DNA from: CAWIOX01 sp963837775
GTDB lineage: Bacteria; Pseudomonadota; Gammaproteobacteria; Burkholderiales; Burkholderiaceae_D
Length of the DNA: 64,000 nucleotides
NCBI GenBank assembly: GCA_963837775.1
Contig: CAWIOX010000004.1
Span: forward strand, 1-64,000
Reading direction: 5' to 3'
In this document: positions 9,671-19,511 of the stretch, in pieces
Layout: each line of letters starts with the position of its first letter
Numbering within the stretch: position 1 is the first letter of the stretch
Notes under the pieces: model-generated
The model's input: only the letters and a program-made list of their open reading frames with translations
What the model was told of the DNA's origin: nothing
The model's database searches: none
Translations under genes and position numbers: made by a program

Positions 9671-10806
9671 GCCGGTCCGATTCCTGAAAACAGTTTGCCT
9701 TCTTTTGCCAGATCTGCGCCGGGACGCACATTGGCCTTCTTTTTCGCTGCAAAATCCAGCATGCGGTCCATGCAGACGGTCGCCTTGCGCCCCAATTCGG
9801 GATCGACGTGGATTTCATTTTTGCCGTTTTCCAGCACCTCGGCCAGATTGGCCAGCCCGTTCATCGCCATCCACGGGCAATGGGCGCAACTCTTGCAGGT
9901 TGCGCTATTGCCGGCGGTCGGCGCTTCAATGAAATGTTTGCCGGGGGCTGCCTGGCGCATCTTGTGCAAAATGCCATTATCGGTGGCAACGATGAATTCG
10001 TCGGCATCCAGGGTCTGGGTCGCAGCAATCAATTGCGAGGTCGAGCCGACCGCATCGGCCAGCGCCACCACTGCAGCCGGCGACTCCGGATGCACCAGCA
10101 CTTTGGCACGCGGATGTGCCTGCTTGAGCAACTCCAGTTCGGTTGCCTTGAATTCGTCATGCACGATGCAGGAACCCTGCCACAGCAGCATGTCGGCGCC
10201 AGTCTGTTTCTGGATATAGGCGCCCAGATGCTTGTCCGGTGCCCACAGGATTTTTTTGCCCTGCGCATGCAGATGGGCGACGATGTCCAGTCCGATGGAA
10301 GACGTCACCATCCAGTCGGCACGCGCCTTCACGGCGGCGCTGGTGTTGGCATACACCACCACGGTCCGGTCCGGGTGCGCATCGCAGAAGGCGCTGAACT
10401 CGTCTGCCGGGCAGCCCAGGTCGAGCGAACAGGTCGCATCCAGATCCGGCATCAGCACGGTTTTTTCCGGACTGAGGATCTTGGCGGTCTCGCCCATGAA
10501 GCGCACCCCGGCCACCACCAGCGTCTTGGCCGGATGATCGCGCCCGAAGCGGGCCATTTCCAGCGAGTCCGACACGCAACCGCCGGTCTCTTCGGCCAGA
10601 TCCTGCAGATCGGCATCCACGTAATAATGCGCTACCAGCACTGCGCCGCGTTCTTTCAGCAAGCGCTTGATGCGCTCTTTCAGTTCCTGCTTCTGGTCAG
10701 AAGACAGTGCCTCGGGCATGCGCGCCCAGGCGCGGGAGGTACAGCTTGAGCCGACATCCATTTGCGGATGCTCGAATTCAACTGTTTTAATTTCTTGAGT
10801 AGTCAT
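9667..10806 (-). CDS. nadA: Quinolinate synthase
   Basis: 4Fe-4S enzyme that condenses iminoaspartate with dihydroxyacetone phosphate to give quinolinate. The family motifs VAHYYVDADLQDLA, GVRFMGETAKILSP, MPDLDATCSLDLGCPAD and CKSCAHCPWMAMN are present, including candidate cluster cysteines. I chose the ATG at 10806 (MTTQEIKTVEF). The frame stays open upstream to a TTG at 10842, but that start lacks a ribosome binding site and runs toward the repeat copy in the leader. At about 379 residues it fits the longer betaproteobacterial NadA. It is translationally coupled to nadC. Confidence 0.95.
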   Translation of the reverse strand: MTTQEIKTVEFEHPQMDVGSSCTSRAWARMPEALSSDQKQELKERIKRLLKERGAVLVAHYYVDADLQDLAEETGGCVSDSLEMARFGRDHPAKTLVVAGVRFMGETAKILSPEKTVLMPDLDATCSLDLGCPADEFSAFCDAHPDRTVVVYANTSAAVKARADWMVTSSIGLDIVAHLHAQGKKILWAPDKHLGAYIQKQTGADMLLWQGSCIVHDEFKATELELLKQAHPRAKVLVHPESPAAVVALADAVGSTSQLIAATQTLDADEFIVATDNGILHKMRQAAPGKHFIEAPTAGNSATCKSCAHCPWMAMNGLANLAEVLENGKNEIHVDPELGRKATVCMDRMLDFAAKKKANVRPGADLAKEGKLFSGIGPA

Positions 10807-10845
10807 AATGCGTTCAATGATGAAAACCAGATTGCACGGCAAGGC

Positions 10846-10932
10846 TTCAATATACTCGCCATAGTATTAAATTTCCCACACTGAATATATGCGGGAAAGC
10901 CCATAATTTATCATATACCCCCTCTATTTCAC
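10846..10932 (-). repeat. Dispersed intergenic repeat, copy 2, in the nadA leader
   Basis: Read on the minus strand: GGGGGTATATG, the core TCCCGCATATATTCA, then AATACTATGGCGAGTAT. The flank GTGAAA before the element matches copies 6 and 8. It lies 40-126 bp upstream of the nadA ATG and reads toward it, so it may be part of the 5' leader. Confidence 0.65.
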
Positions 10933-11236
10933 CCAAACATTCAGCTTCGGCCGGAGGTCTGTGGTTTGATCTGCGGCTATTTTGCAGAAATACAGAACGA
11001 TATCCTGATGCGAAAAGAGCGCCACTGCTGCCTAATTGCCAACATCCATTTGGCCTTCATCGCTGCACCACTCGCAAAATCATAACTATTTTGTCACCGC
11101 AGGGCAGCAGGCAGTATGATTCACATTAAGTTGCGACCATCAAGCTATATTGCAAACCACATTTCAAAACAATTTTAACCTTATTCCCGCCAGTTAATTG
11201 ACTGGCTATCGACGAATGCAGGGAATTGACGAATAC
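10933..11236. other. Intergenic region between nadA and the next gene
   Basis: About 300 bp, moderately AT-rich, expected to hold divergent promoters for nadA and the plus-strand gene at 11237. I saw no coding frame, terminator or recognisable operator. Confidence 0.35.
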
Positions 11237-11797
11237 ATGAAAAACAGCATTTTTGACAAAACCGATAAGGGGCGCGAAGAGATTGTGACGCGCAAATATC
11301 ACCTTGCATTGAGATTGCGCACCTTGCTGGTATTAATGGATGGCAAGCATAGCGTCGAAGATCTGCTTCCAAAAGTATCCGGATTAGGTTTGAATCAGCA
11401 AAGCATAGATGAATTGTTGGAAAATGGATTCATTCATGCTGCTTCAGAACAACGTGGCAAAGCACTGCCAGCAGATTCAGTTGGCGGATCAGGTGCAAAC
11501 ATGCCTGTCAAAGAAATAACTTTACCCAGTGACAAGATACAAATTGAAGCGCTGCGTCAGTTTTTCAACGAAACAATCAAGAACACCATCGGCTTGCGTG
11601 GCATCCCCCTGCAGCTCAAGGCCGAACACGCGAACAGCGTGGACGATTTCCGCAAATTAAGACTGGCATATCTGGATGCCATCGCCAAAGCCAAAGGCAA
11701 TGAACTCATGCTCAAGCTGCGTGATCGCCTTGATTGCTTGCTGAACCCCGCAGATGCCGCGCAGGACAAGGTCGAGAACAGCACAACGAACAGCTGA
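11237..11797 (+). CDS. Conserved hypothetical protein
   Basis: I chose the ATG at 11237 (MKNSIFDKTDKGREEIVTRK), giving 186 residues; an in-frame TTG at 11198 is less likely. The N-terminal part (about 1-75: KYHLALRLRTLLVLMDGKHS, LNQQSIDELLENGFI) looks like a winged-helix domain. A linker and an amphipathic helical C-terminal half (about 100-175) follow. I believe similar proteins occur in other Burkholderiales, but I know no assigned function. No signal peptide is present. A strong terminator follows directly. Confidence 0.7.
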   Translation: MKNSIFDKTDKGREEIVTRKYHLALRLRTLLVLMDGKHSVEDLLPKVSGLGLNQQSIDELLENGFIHAASEQRGKALPADSVGGSGANMPVKEITLPSDKIQIEALRQFFNETIKNTIGLRGIPLQLKAEHANSVDDFRKLRLAYLDAIAKAKGNELMLKLRDRLDCLLNPADAAQDKVENSTTNS

Positions 11798-11800
11798 TTA

Positions 11801-11843
11801 CCAAAAAAAACGCGCTACGGAATTTCCGTAACGCGTTTTTTTG
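11801..11843. terminator. Bidirectional terminator between the 11237 gene and ybiT
   Basis: An imperfect hairpin (AACGCGCTACGGA...TTCCGTAACGCGTT) is flanked by A8 on the left and T7 on the right, serving both convergent genes. Confidence 0.85.
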
Positions 11844-11855
11844 CGATCAACTGAA

Positions 11856-13454
11856 TCAGTCGATACCCTGGCTAGTCAGATAATCTTCATACGTACCCTG
11901 GAAATCAATGATTTGATTCTCTTTGATCTCCAGAATCCGTGTCGCCAGTGACGAAACGAATTCGCGGTCATGCGAGACGAAAATCAGCGTGCCCGCGTAT
12001 TTTTCCAGCGCGATGTTGAGCGATTCAATCGACTCCATATCCATATGGTTGGTCGGCTCATCCATCAGCAGCACATTATGACGGCCCAGCATCAACTTGC
12101 CGTACATCATGCGGCCCTTTTCGCCGCCGGACAGGACTTTGACGGATTTTTTCACATCGTCACCGCCGAACAGCAGGCGACCCAGGATCGAACGCACCGC
12201 CTGGTCGTCATCGCCTTCCTTGGTCCAGCGTCCGATCCATTCGGTCAGGTTTGCATCGGTCGCGAAATCTTCGGTCGGGTCTTGCGGCATATAGCCGACG
12301 TTGGCATTTTCCGCCCATTTGACCATGCCGCTATCGGGCTGCAGCCCGGCCAGGTCACCACCGATGCAGCGCAGCAGGGTGGTCTTGCCGATACCATTGG
12401 CGCCGATGATCGCGATCCTCTCGCCTGCTTCCACCATGATGCTGAAATTCTTGAACAGCTGACGGTCATAGGCTTTCGAGATGCCCTGCACCTCGACTGC
12501 CAGACGGTGCAACTTCTTCTCACCATCGAAACGCACGAACGGATAGGCGCGCGACGATGGCTTGATGTCGTCGACCTTGATTTTTTCGATCTGTTTTGCT
12601 CTCGATGTCGCCTGGCGTGCCTTGGACTTGTTCGCGGCAAAGCGGCGCACAAATTCCTGCAACTCGGCAACCTTGTCCTTGGCTTTCGCGTTGTTGGCCA
12701 GTTGCTGGTTGCGCGCCTGGGTCGATGCGAACATGTAGTCGTCGTAATTGCCGGGATACACCTTCAGCGTGCCGTAATCCATGTCGGCTACGTGGGTGCA
12801 GACCTGATTCAGGAAGTGACGATCATGTGAAATGATGATCATGGTCGAATTGCGCTCGTTGAGCACATCTTCCAGCCAGCGAATAGTATTGATGTCCAGG
12901 TTATTGGTCGGCTCATCAAGCAACAGGATGTCCGGATTCGAGAACAGCGCCTGCGCCAGCAGCACGCGCAACTTCCAGCCCGGCGCAACATTGCTCATCA
13001 ACCCCTGATGCTGTTCGATGGCAACGCCGACGCCCAGCAACAACTCACCCGCACGCGATTCAGCGGTGTAGCCGTCATATTCGGCAAATTTCGCTTCCAG
13101 GTCGGCGGCCTTCATGTAGTCGTCGTCGGTGGCGTCCGGATTGGCGTAAATCGCATCGCGCTCGGCCATCGCGGCCCACATCTCGGTATGCCCCATCATG
13201 ACCACATCGAGCACCCGCATGTCTTCAAACGCAAACTGATCCTGGCGCAATTTACCGAGGCGCTCATGCGGGTCGAGCATGACGGTGCCGGCCGAAGATT
13301 CAAGATCGCCGCCCAGGATTTTCATGAAAGTGGACTTGCCGCAGCCGTTGGCGCCGATCAAACCATAACGGTTGCCGTCGCCGAACTTGACGGAAATATT
13401 TTCAAACAGCGGCTTGGCGCCGAACTGCATCGTGATGTTAGCGGTAGAAAGCAC
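11856..13454 (-). CDS. ybiT: ABC-F family ATPase YbiT
   Basis: Cytoplasmic ABC-F protein of 532 residues with two nucleotide-binding domains and no membrane part. Walker A motifs are GANGCGKST (N-domain) and GANGIGKTT (C-domain). The Walker B/signature contexts ILLLDEPTNNLDINTIRWLE and LLMDEPTNHMDMESIESLN match YbiT. The inter-domain linker carries the basic stretch NKSKARQATSRAKQIEKIK. ABC-F proteins bind the ribosomal E site and relieve stalled translation. The start is GTG at 13454, giving MLSTANITMQFG, which aligns with known YbiT starts. Confidence 0.93.
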   Translation of the reverse strand: MLSTANITMQFGAKPLFENISVKFGDGNRYGLIGANGCGKSTFMKILGGDLESSAGTVMLDPHERLGKLRQDQFAFEDMRVLDVVMMGHTEMWAAMAERDAIYANPDATDDDYMKAADLEAKFAEYDGYTAESRAGELLLGVGVAIEQHQGLMSNVAPGWKLRVLLAQALFSNPDILLLDEPTNNLDINTIRWLEDVLNERNSTMIIISHDRHFLNQVCTHVADMDYGTLKVYPGNYDDYMFASTQARNQQLANNAKAKDKVAELQEFVRRFAANKSKARQATSRAKQIEKIKVDDIKPSSRAYPFVRFDGEKKLHRLAVEVQGISKAYDRQLFKNFSIMVEAGERIAIIGANGIGKTTLLRCIGGDLAGLQPDSGMVKWAENANVGYMPQDPTEDFATDANLTEWIGRWTKEGDDDQAVRSILGRLLFGGDDVKKSVKVLSGGEKGRMMYGKLMLGRHNVLLMDEPTNHMDMESIESLNIALEKYAGTLIFVSHDREFVSSLATRILEIKENQIIDFQGTYEDYLTSQGID

Positions 13455-13707
13455 TGGTAAAGCCTTTACGATCGTGAATTTAATTAACTGATCATTCTAT
13501 CATTTTGGCGAGTAAAATTATGGACAAACTGCTTAAAAATACATCACCCCCACAAACCTGCCTGAATTTTCCAGCCAAAAACTATCTGCGTATCTTTATC
13601 GCCGCAAATTGCCGCCCAGTCGCAACAGAATCGACGGCACATGTGCTACATTGCGCCGGAAAATTCAAGAATAAGACAGCCCTCAGGGCATTACCAGAAA
13701 GCGCGCA

Positions 13708-16369
13708 TTGAAGTCCGCACAAAGCAATCTCAATAATTTGGAAAAACACACTCCAATGATGCAGCAATATCTGCGCATCAAGGCAGACCATCCGACCACG
13801 CTGGTGTTTTACCGGATGGGTGATTTTTATGAGCTGTTTTTCGAAGACGCCGAAAAAGCGTCGCGCTTGCTGGGCATTACGCTCACTCAACGCGGCGCAA
13901 CCGCCGGCACGCCGATCAAAATGGCGGGCATCCCGTACCATTCGGCCGACCAGTATCTCGGCAAACTGATCAAGCAAGGCGAATCGGTCGCGATTTGCGA
14001 ACAGATCGGCGACCCGGCCACCAGCAAAGGGCCGGTTGAACGCAAAGTCATGCGCGTGATTACGCCAGGCACGCTGTCCGATTCTGATTTGCTTCCCGAA
14101 AAATCGGAGCGCCCTTTGCTGGCACTATGCAAGATCGCTCAGCGCAAAACGACGACCATCGGCCTCGCATGGCTGTCGATGGCGAGCGGCGCGCTGAAGC
14201 TGATGGAATTTGCGGAGGACGTAAAACACGCTGACATCCGCCTGCAGCAGGAACTGGAACGCATCGTACCGGCCGAAATCCTGCTGGCAGATGGCGCGGA
14301 ACTCATGCTCAACAGCAGCATCGCGGGAAAAGCCGTCAGGGTTGCCGACTGGCATTTCGATCTTGCCAGCAGCGAAAAAGCGCTACTCGACCAACTCGCG
14401 GTAGCGACGCTGACCGGCTTCGGCGCCGAGGGCCTGAGCGCGGCGATTAGCGCAGCCGGCGCCTTGCTGCGTTATGCGCAATCGACTCAGGGCAAGGGCT
14501 TGCAACATGTGCGTTCGCTGACGGTCGAAGCCGAGAATGAATTCATCGGACTCGATGCCGCCACCCGGCGCAATCTCGAAATCAGCGAAACGATACGTGG
14601 CCAGGACGCGTCATCGGCCTCGCCCACCCTGTTCTCGCTGCTTGATCATTGCCGCACTGCGATGGGTTCACGTCTGCTACGCCACTGGCTGCATCATGCA
14701 CGGCGCGATCAGGCCATCGCACAGTCGCGCCATGCGGCAATTGCCGCACTCATCAAGGAAGACGCCATCGGCGGGCTGTCCAAAACCCTGGCTGCGGTAC
14801 CCGACATCGAGCGCATCACCACCCGCATCGCACTGCATGTCGGCACGGCCACGGGATTTGGCCAGTCTGCGCGATGGATTGCAACAACTGCCGGCCCTGC
14901 GCAATGACGTCGCACTGTGCGACAAGGATGCCAGCGCCCTGCTGTTGAAATTCATCCACAATGCCTTGGCAACGCCCGACGCCTGCCTCGATCTGCTGCA
15001 GCGCGGCGTGATGCCGGAACCGGCAGCAATGGTGCGCGATGGCGGCGTCATTGCGCGCGGCTATGATGCGGAACTCGATGAATTGCGCGCACTGTCAGAA
15101 AATGCCGGGCAATTCCTGGTCGATCTGGAAACCAGGGAGCGCGCCCGCACCGGCATCGCCAACTTGCGGGTCGAGTACAACAAGGTGCATGGCTTCTATA
15201 TCGAGGTCACCAATGGCCAGACCGACAAAGTACCCGATGATTACCGCCGCCGCCAGACCCTGAAGAATGCCGAACGCTACATCACGCCGGAACTGAAAGC
15301 ATTTGAAGACAAAGCCTTGTCTGCGCAGGAACGGGCATTGGCCCGCGAAAAGCATCTGTACGAACAATTGCTGAACCAGCTGGCGCCGCATATCGCCACT
15401 CTGCAAGGCATCGCCCATGCGCTGGCGCAACTCGATACGCTGGTGGCATTGGCCAACCATGCGCAACGCAACAACTGGTGCGCACCCGACCTGGTCGCTG
15501 AACCAACTATCCAGATCGAGCAAGGACGCCATCCGGTAGTGGAAAACCAGATCGAGCGCTTCATCGCGAACGATTGCCTGTTCGATGCCGAACGCCGGTT
15601 GCAATTGATCACCGGCCCGAACATGGGCGGTAAATCGACCTTCATGCGGCAAGTCGCGCTGATTACTTTGCTGGCCTATGTCGGCAGTTATGTGCCTGCC
15701 GCCAGCGCCGTGATCGGCCCGATCGACCGCATCTTTACCCGTATCGGTGCGGCCGACGACCTGGCCGGCGGCCGCTCGACCTTCATGGTCGAGATGACCG
15801 AATCCGCCGCCATCCTGAACGGTGCCACTGAGCAGTCGCTGGTGCTGATGGATGAAGTCGGGCGCGGCACCTCGACCTTCGATGGTTTGGCGCTGGCATG
15901 GGCGATCGCCAGGCACCTGATCGAGACCACGAAGAGTTTCACGCTGTTTGCCACCCACTACTTCGAGTTGACGCAATTGCCAGAGTTGCACCCGACCGCC
16001 ACCAACGTCCATCTGTCTGCAGTCGAACACAAGGACAGCATCGTGTTTCTGCATGCGGTCCAGCCCGGTCCGGCCTCACAGAGTTATGGCTTGCAAGTGG
16101 CGCAACTGGCCGGCGTGCCGCAAGCTGTGATCCGCGCCGCACGCAAGCACTTGGCGGCTCTGGAAGCGCACTCTGTGCAACCTTCACCGCAGTTCGACTT
16201 GTTCAGCAGCGCACTGAATGCAGAGGATGCATCCGCCGACACTGACAAGACAGCAGAAGCAACAAGCGATGCCCTGCACGAGGCACTGGCCGATATCGAC
16301 CCGGACTCACTGTCACCACGAGAAGCACTGGAGGCCTTGTATCGCCTGAAGCAATTGCAAAATAATTGA
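13708..16369 (+). CDS. mutS: DNA mismatch repair protein MutS (frameshifted in this sequence)
   Basis: Recognises mismatches and signals to MutL. The N-terminal mismatch-binding motif FYRMGDFYELF, Walker A GPNMGGKSTFMRQ and Walker B VLMDEVGRGTSTFDG are all present. The frame breaks once, near 14836, between ITTRIAL and MSARPRDLASLRDGLQQ. Removing one base restores 887 codons, a normal length. The annotated start is TTG at 13708; the double ATG at 13756/13759 (MMQQYLRIKADHP) is an alternative, but related proteins usually extend before it. The exported-protein gene follows after 7 bp. Confidence 0.93.
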
Positions 16370-16376
16370 TGCCGCG

Positions 16377-17321
16377 ATGAGACGATGTTTATTATCTCCG
16401 GCTCTGCTTGCCTGCACCCTGTCGCTAAGCATGCACGGCCTCGCCGCTTGGGCCAAACCGGATAAAGCCAGTTTCGGCATCATCACCCCGGCATTATTGC
16501 CCCCCCCGTACGAGCTTGCACTACGTGAAACCATTGCACAAAGCAATCAAAGCAAGCTCACTTTCGTAGTGGCCAACGGCATCAAGGCCGGCACAGAGGC
16601 CTGCAGCGACAGCCTGTACCAGCGCCGAAAGTCTTTACTCAACAGCGCGCAAAACAGCCTCATCGTATCCATTGCCAGCAGCGATTGGGCTGGCTGCAAG
16701 AATACCCAAGGAAAACCATCCGAAATCGGCAGACTGAATCGCTTGCGGGAATTGTTTTTTGCCGACGATACATCAATGGGCGTCAATAACATAACATTGG
16801 CGCGCCAATCTGATATCGCCAAATTCCGCGACTATCCAGAAAATGCTCGATGGGAAGCAAACAATATCCTGTTCGCAACCATTCATCTGCCGTCGGACAA
16901 CAATCACTACCTGCCCGAGGCCGGGCGCAATAGTGAGTTCGAGGACAGAGCAATCGCCAATCGCGACTGGCTGGCGCGACTCTTCATTATCGCCAAACGC
17001 AAGAAAATGGCAGGCATCGTTCTGTTTTCCGATGGCAATCCTTTGCTCGTACCGACTCGCTCGAAAATCAACAGCCTCAAAGGCCGACGTGACGGCTTCA
17101 TCGAAGTACGCCAGCAAATGAACGAGTTGACCCGCAAATTTTCTGGCAAGGTGCTGCTGATTCACCGGCAAAGTCAAGCAAAGCCCAAAGGCAGCACCGA
17201 CATCACATGGCAAGGAAAGGTTGGGACTGTGGACTTGAACTCGGGCTGGATCAAGCTGACCGCAGCGAAAGGATCATCGGCATTATTCAGCATTGATCAT
17301 GATGAGGGATCTGAAAAATAG
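16377..17321 (+). CDS. Exported protein of unknown function downstream of mutS
   Basis: The 314-residue protein starts with a clear signal peptide (MRRCLLSPALLACTLSLSMH, cleavage probably after AWA near 26), so it is periplasmic or outer-membrane associated. The pattern GIITPALLPP, FVVANGIKAG, LIVSIASSDWAGC, NILFATIHLPSDNNHY, GIVLFSDGNPL resembles the alternating strand/helix layout of calcineurin-like phosphoesterases. The usual metal-ligand motifs are not convincing. It follows mutS by only 7 bp and may be co-transcribed. Function not recognised. Confidence 0.75.
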   Translation: MRRCLLSPALLACTLSLSMHGLAAWAKPDKASFGIITPALLPPPYELALRETIAQSNQSKLTFVVANGIKAGTEACSDSLYQRRKSLLNSAQNSLIVSIASSDWAGCKNTQGKPSEIGRLNRLRELFFADDTSMGVNNITLARQSDIAKFRDYPENARWEANNILFATIHLPSDNNHYLPEAGRNSEFEDRAIANRDWLARLFIIAKRKKMAGIVLFSDGNPLLVPTRSKINSLKGRRDGFIEVRQQMNELTRKFSGKVLLIHRQSQAKPKGSTDITWQGKVGTVDLNSGWIKLTAAKGSSALFSIDHDEGSEK

Positions 17322-17342
17322 CACCCCCGCACATAAAATTCC

Positions 17343-17420
17343 AAGGGTATGCATCAAAAATTAGTACCCAGCGCAATTAACACAAGCACAGAATATAATA
17401 CCCACCCGAGTATATAAAAC
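17343..17420 (+). repeat. Dispersed intergenic repeat, copy 3 (degenerate)
   Basis: GGGTATGCATCAAAAA...AGCGCA...ATATAATACCC...GAGTATATAAAAC aligns over its length with copy 4 but has the weakest core of the set. It begins 22 bp after the upstream stop codon in the same orientation. Confidence 0.45.
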
Positions 17421-17430
17421 ACTCACAAAT

Positions 17431-17460
17431 AAAAAAACCGCCGGCAATCGTGCCCGGCGG
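17431..17460 (-). terminator. Intrinsic terminator of slyD
   Basis: On the minus strand a GC-rich hairpin (CCGCCGGG...CCGGCGG) is followed by T7 at 17437-17431. It lies about 70 bp past the slyD stop. Confidence 0.75.
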
Positions 17461-17531
17461 CATCTAATTCCTCACATCCAGCCACTGAAACAAATGCGAT
17501 ACATGGCATCGCATCATGGCTTCGGGAGAAA

Positions 17532-18077
17532 TTAATGAATCGGATGGCTACGGAATTCGTCACCAGCATCGTCGTCATCTGCATCATCGTCATGATGATG
17601 CCCATGCGCGCCATGCACATGCTGATGCGCAATTTCTTCTTCAGTAGCAACGCGCACTTCCTTGACACTCAAGGAGAAGCGCAGCGCCATGCCCGCCAGC
17701 GGATGATTTCCGTCCAGCACGACCTTGTCATCAGCGATATCCGTGACAGTGAAAATCATTGCATCAAGAGAACCTTCGGTTTCATCCGGCATGCCTTCGA
17801 ATTGCATCCCGACTTCCAACGGACTAGGCAAGCGGTTGCGTGGCTCCACCTTAACGAGTTCTGAATCATATTCACCAAAGGCATCTTCAGGCTCTACCTG
17901 GATTGTCGTATCAAATCCGGCCTCTTTGCCTTCCAATGCTTCCTCAATCTTGGGCAGGGTATTCTCGTAGCCGCCGTGCAGGTACACCATCGGCTCACGT
18001 CCCTCCTCGATCAGATTGCCTTGCGCGTCTGATAGTTTGTATTGCACAGTTACCACAGTATTTTTGGCAATCTTCAT
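17532..18077 (-). CDS. slyD: FKBP-type peptidyl-prolyl isomerase SlyD
   Basis: A cytoplasmic prolyl isomerase and metallochaperone. The FKBP core with IF insertion is seen in GNLIEEGREPMVYLHGG, LPKIEEALEGKEAG, VEPEDAFGEYD and VLDGNHPLAGMALRF. The C-terminal tail from about residue 150 is rich in His and Asp (HGAHGHHH, then DDDADDDD), as in SlyD proteins that bind nickel and other metals. I chose the ATG at 18077 (MKIAKNTVV), preceded by AAAGGA at 8 nt; the frame opens five codons earlier. Length 181 residues. Confidence 0.93.
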   Translation of the reverse strand: MKIAKNTVVTVQYKLSDAQGNLIEEGREPMVYLHGGYENTLPKIEEALEGKEAGFDTTIQVEPEDAFGEYDSELVKVEPRNRLPSPLEVGMQFEGMPDETEGSLDAMIFTVTDIADDKVVLDGNHPLAGMALRFSLSVKEVRVATEEEIAHQHVHGAHGHHHDDDADDDDAGDEFRSHPIH

Positions 18078-18141
18078 GTTGATTCCTTTCATTTAATATC
18101 AGCCGAATTATACCTGCCTGGCTCAGCGCAATCACCTTGAC

Positions 18142-18147
18142 TATAAT
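18142..18147 (+). promoter_or_regulatory. Candidate -10 element placing the roxA start at the transcript end
   Basis: A TATAAT hexamer ends 6 bp before the roxA ATG at 18154, and no Shine-Dalgarno sequence lies between. If used, the mRNA would be leaderless. The -35 region is weak. Confidence 0.35.
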
Positions 18148-18153
18148 GCACCC

Positions 18154-19275
18154 ATGAAAAAACTACCTCTACTGGGCGGATTGACGCCCGCCGAATTCTT
18201 TCGCGACTACTGGCACAAGAAACCTCTGCTGATTCGGCAGGCAATACCCGGCTTTCAACCCATTCTCTCGCGTGAAGAACTCTTTGCACTGGCCGCTCAA
18301 GAAGATGTCGAATCCCGACTCGTCACCCATTTCAAGCAGAAGTGGCAGATGACAAACGGTCCGATCGGCCAACTTCCGGCAATTGATAAAAAAGACTGGA
18401 CGCTATTGATCCAAAGCGTCAATTTGCATAATGATGACGCCGATGCGCTGATGCGCCAGTTCCGCTTCATTCCCGACGCCCGCTTGGATGACCTGATGAT
18501 CAGTTACGCGACCGACTCTGGCGGTGTCGGCCCCCACTTCGACTCCTACGACGTATTTCTTTTGCAGGCGCAAGGCCAGCGCCACTGGCGCATAGGCGCC
18601 CAGAAAGACCTGACGATCATTGAGGGCATGCAGTTAAAAATACTCAGTAATTTCCAGCCTGAGGAAGAATTTACTCTGGAACCGGGAGATATGCTGTATC
18701 TGCCACCGCAATATGCGCATGACGGTGTCGCTATCGGCGAATGTATGACTTACTCGATAGGCTTTCGCTCACCGACTTACCAGGAACTGGGGGAGGCGTT
18801 TCTGCAATTTATGGCGGACTCCATCGATTTGCCTGGCATCTATGCCGACCCCGACCTCAAACACAGCAAATCTCCGGCTGAAATTGGCCGCCCTATGCTG
18901 GCGAAAATCGCTGCCGAATTGACCAAGGTGCAACTTACGAAAGATGATATCGCGATTTTTGTCGGCGGCTACCTATCGGAACCCAAGGCCAATGTCTACT
19001 TCACCCCGCCAGCACGCCCATTGACAGCAACACGTTTTACTCAAGCAGCAATTAAACGTGGCATCGCCCTTTCACGCAAAACCCAGATGCTGTACCGGGA
19101 TGAGCACATATTCATCAATGGCGAGTCTTTCGTGGCTGGCAAGAGCGACAAAACAACACTGGAAAGTCTGGCCAATTCACGGCGACTAGATGGCGCTGAA
19201 ATAGCCAATGCGTCACAAGATGTATTGGATGCATTGCACTTATGGTATCAGGATGGCTGGCTCGATCTTTGTTGA
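18154..19275 (+). CDS. roxA: Ribosomal protein uL16 3-hydroxylase (JmjC/cupin oxygenase)
   Basis: An Fe(II)/2-oxoglutarate oxygenase of the YcfD/RoxA family that hydroxylates an arginine of ribosomal protein uL16. The iron triad is H128-x-D130 (GPHFDSYDVF) and H189 (PPQYAHDG). The JmjC core is residues 90-215, followed by a dimerisation/winged-helix region to residue 373. The N-terminal YWHKKPLLIRQA is typical of the family. A TATAAT hexamer 6 bp before the ATG and the missing ribosome binding site suggest a leaderless message. It is divergent from slyD. Confidence 0.9.
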   Translation: MKKLPLLGGLTPAEFFRDYWHKKPLLIRQAIPGFQPILSREELFALAAQEDVESRLVTHFKQKWQMTNGPIGQLPAIDKKDWTLLIQSVNLHNDDADALMRQFRFIPDARLDDLMISYATDSGGVGPHFDSYDVFLLQAQGQRHWRIGAQKDLTIIEGMQLKILSNFQPEEEFTLEPGDMLYLPPQYAHDGVAIGECMTYSIGFRSPTYQELGEAFLQFMADSIDLPGIYADPDLKHSKSPAEIGRPMLAKIAAELTKVQLTKDDIAIFVGGYLSEPKANVYFTPPARPLTATRFTQAAIKRGIALSRKTQMLYRDEHIFINGESFVAGKSDKTTLESLANSRRLDGAEIANASQDVLDALHLWYQDGWLDLC

Positions 19276-19407
19276 TAAAAAATTCACATAAAAATCGGCA
19301 TCACCAACAAATGCCCATCATTTAGGCAGCTACACCTACATTCCACGACATTTAAACAAGCAATGCTTAATGATTGTTGTGATAATACAAAAAAACATGT
19401 GGTGCTG

Positions 19408-19435
19408 TTGCAACGGAAGAAAAAATCGCTATAAT
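19408..19435 (+). promoter_or_regulatory. Sigma-70-type promoter of the Ala-rich lipoprotein gene
   Basis: TTGCAA at 19408-19413, a 16-bp spacer, and TATAAT at 19430-19435. The predicted transcript would have a leader of about 130 nt before the ATG at 19574. Confidence 0.6.
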
Positions 19436-19511
19436 CGCTGCCTAGGAAGCTATCGTTGTGCGGCAATGCATCATTTAGTGCGCAATGCCAATGAGAACAC
19501 CCTATAGAGCG

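Noticed and set aside
10807..10842. Longer nadA start at TTG 10842
   Set aside because: No ribosome binding site; the extra residues do not resemble NadA, and they abut the repeat element in the leader.
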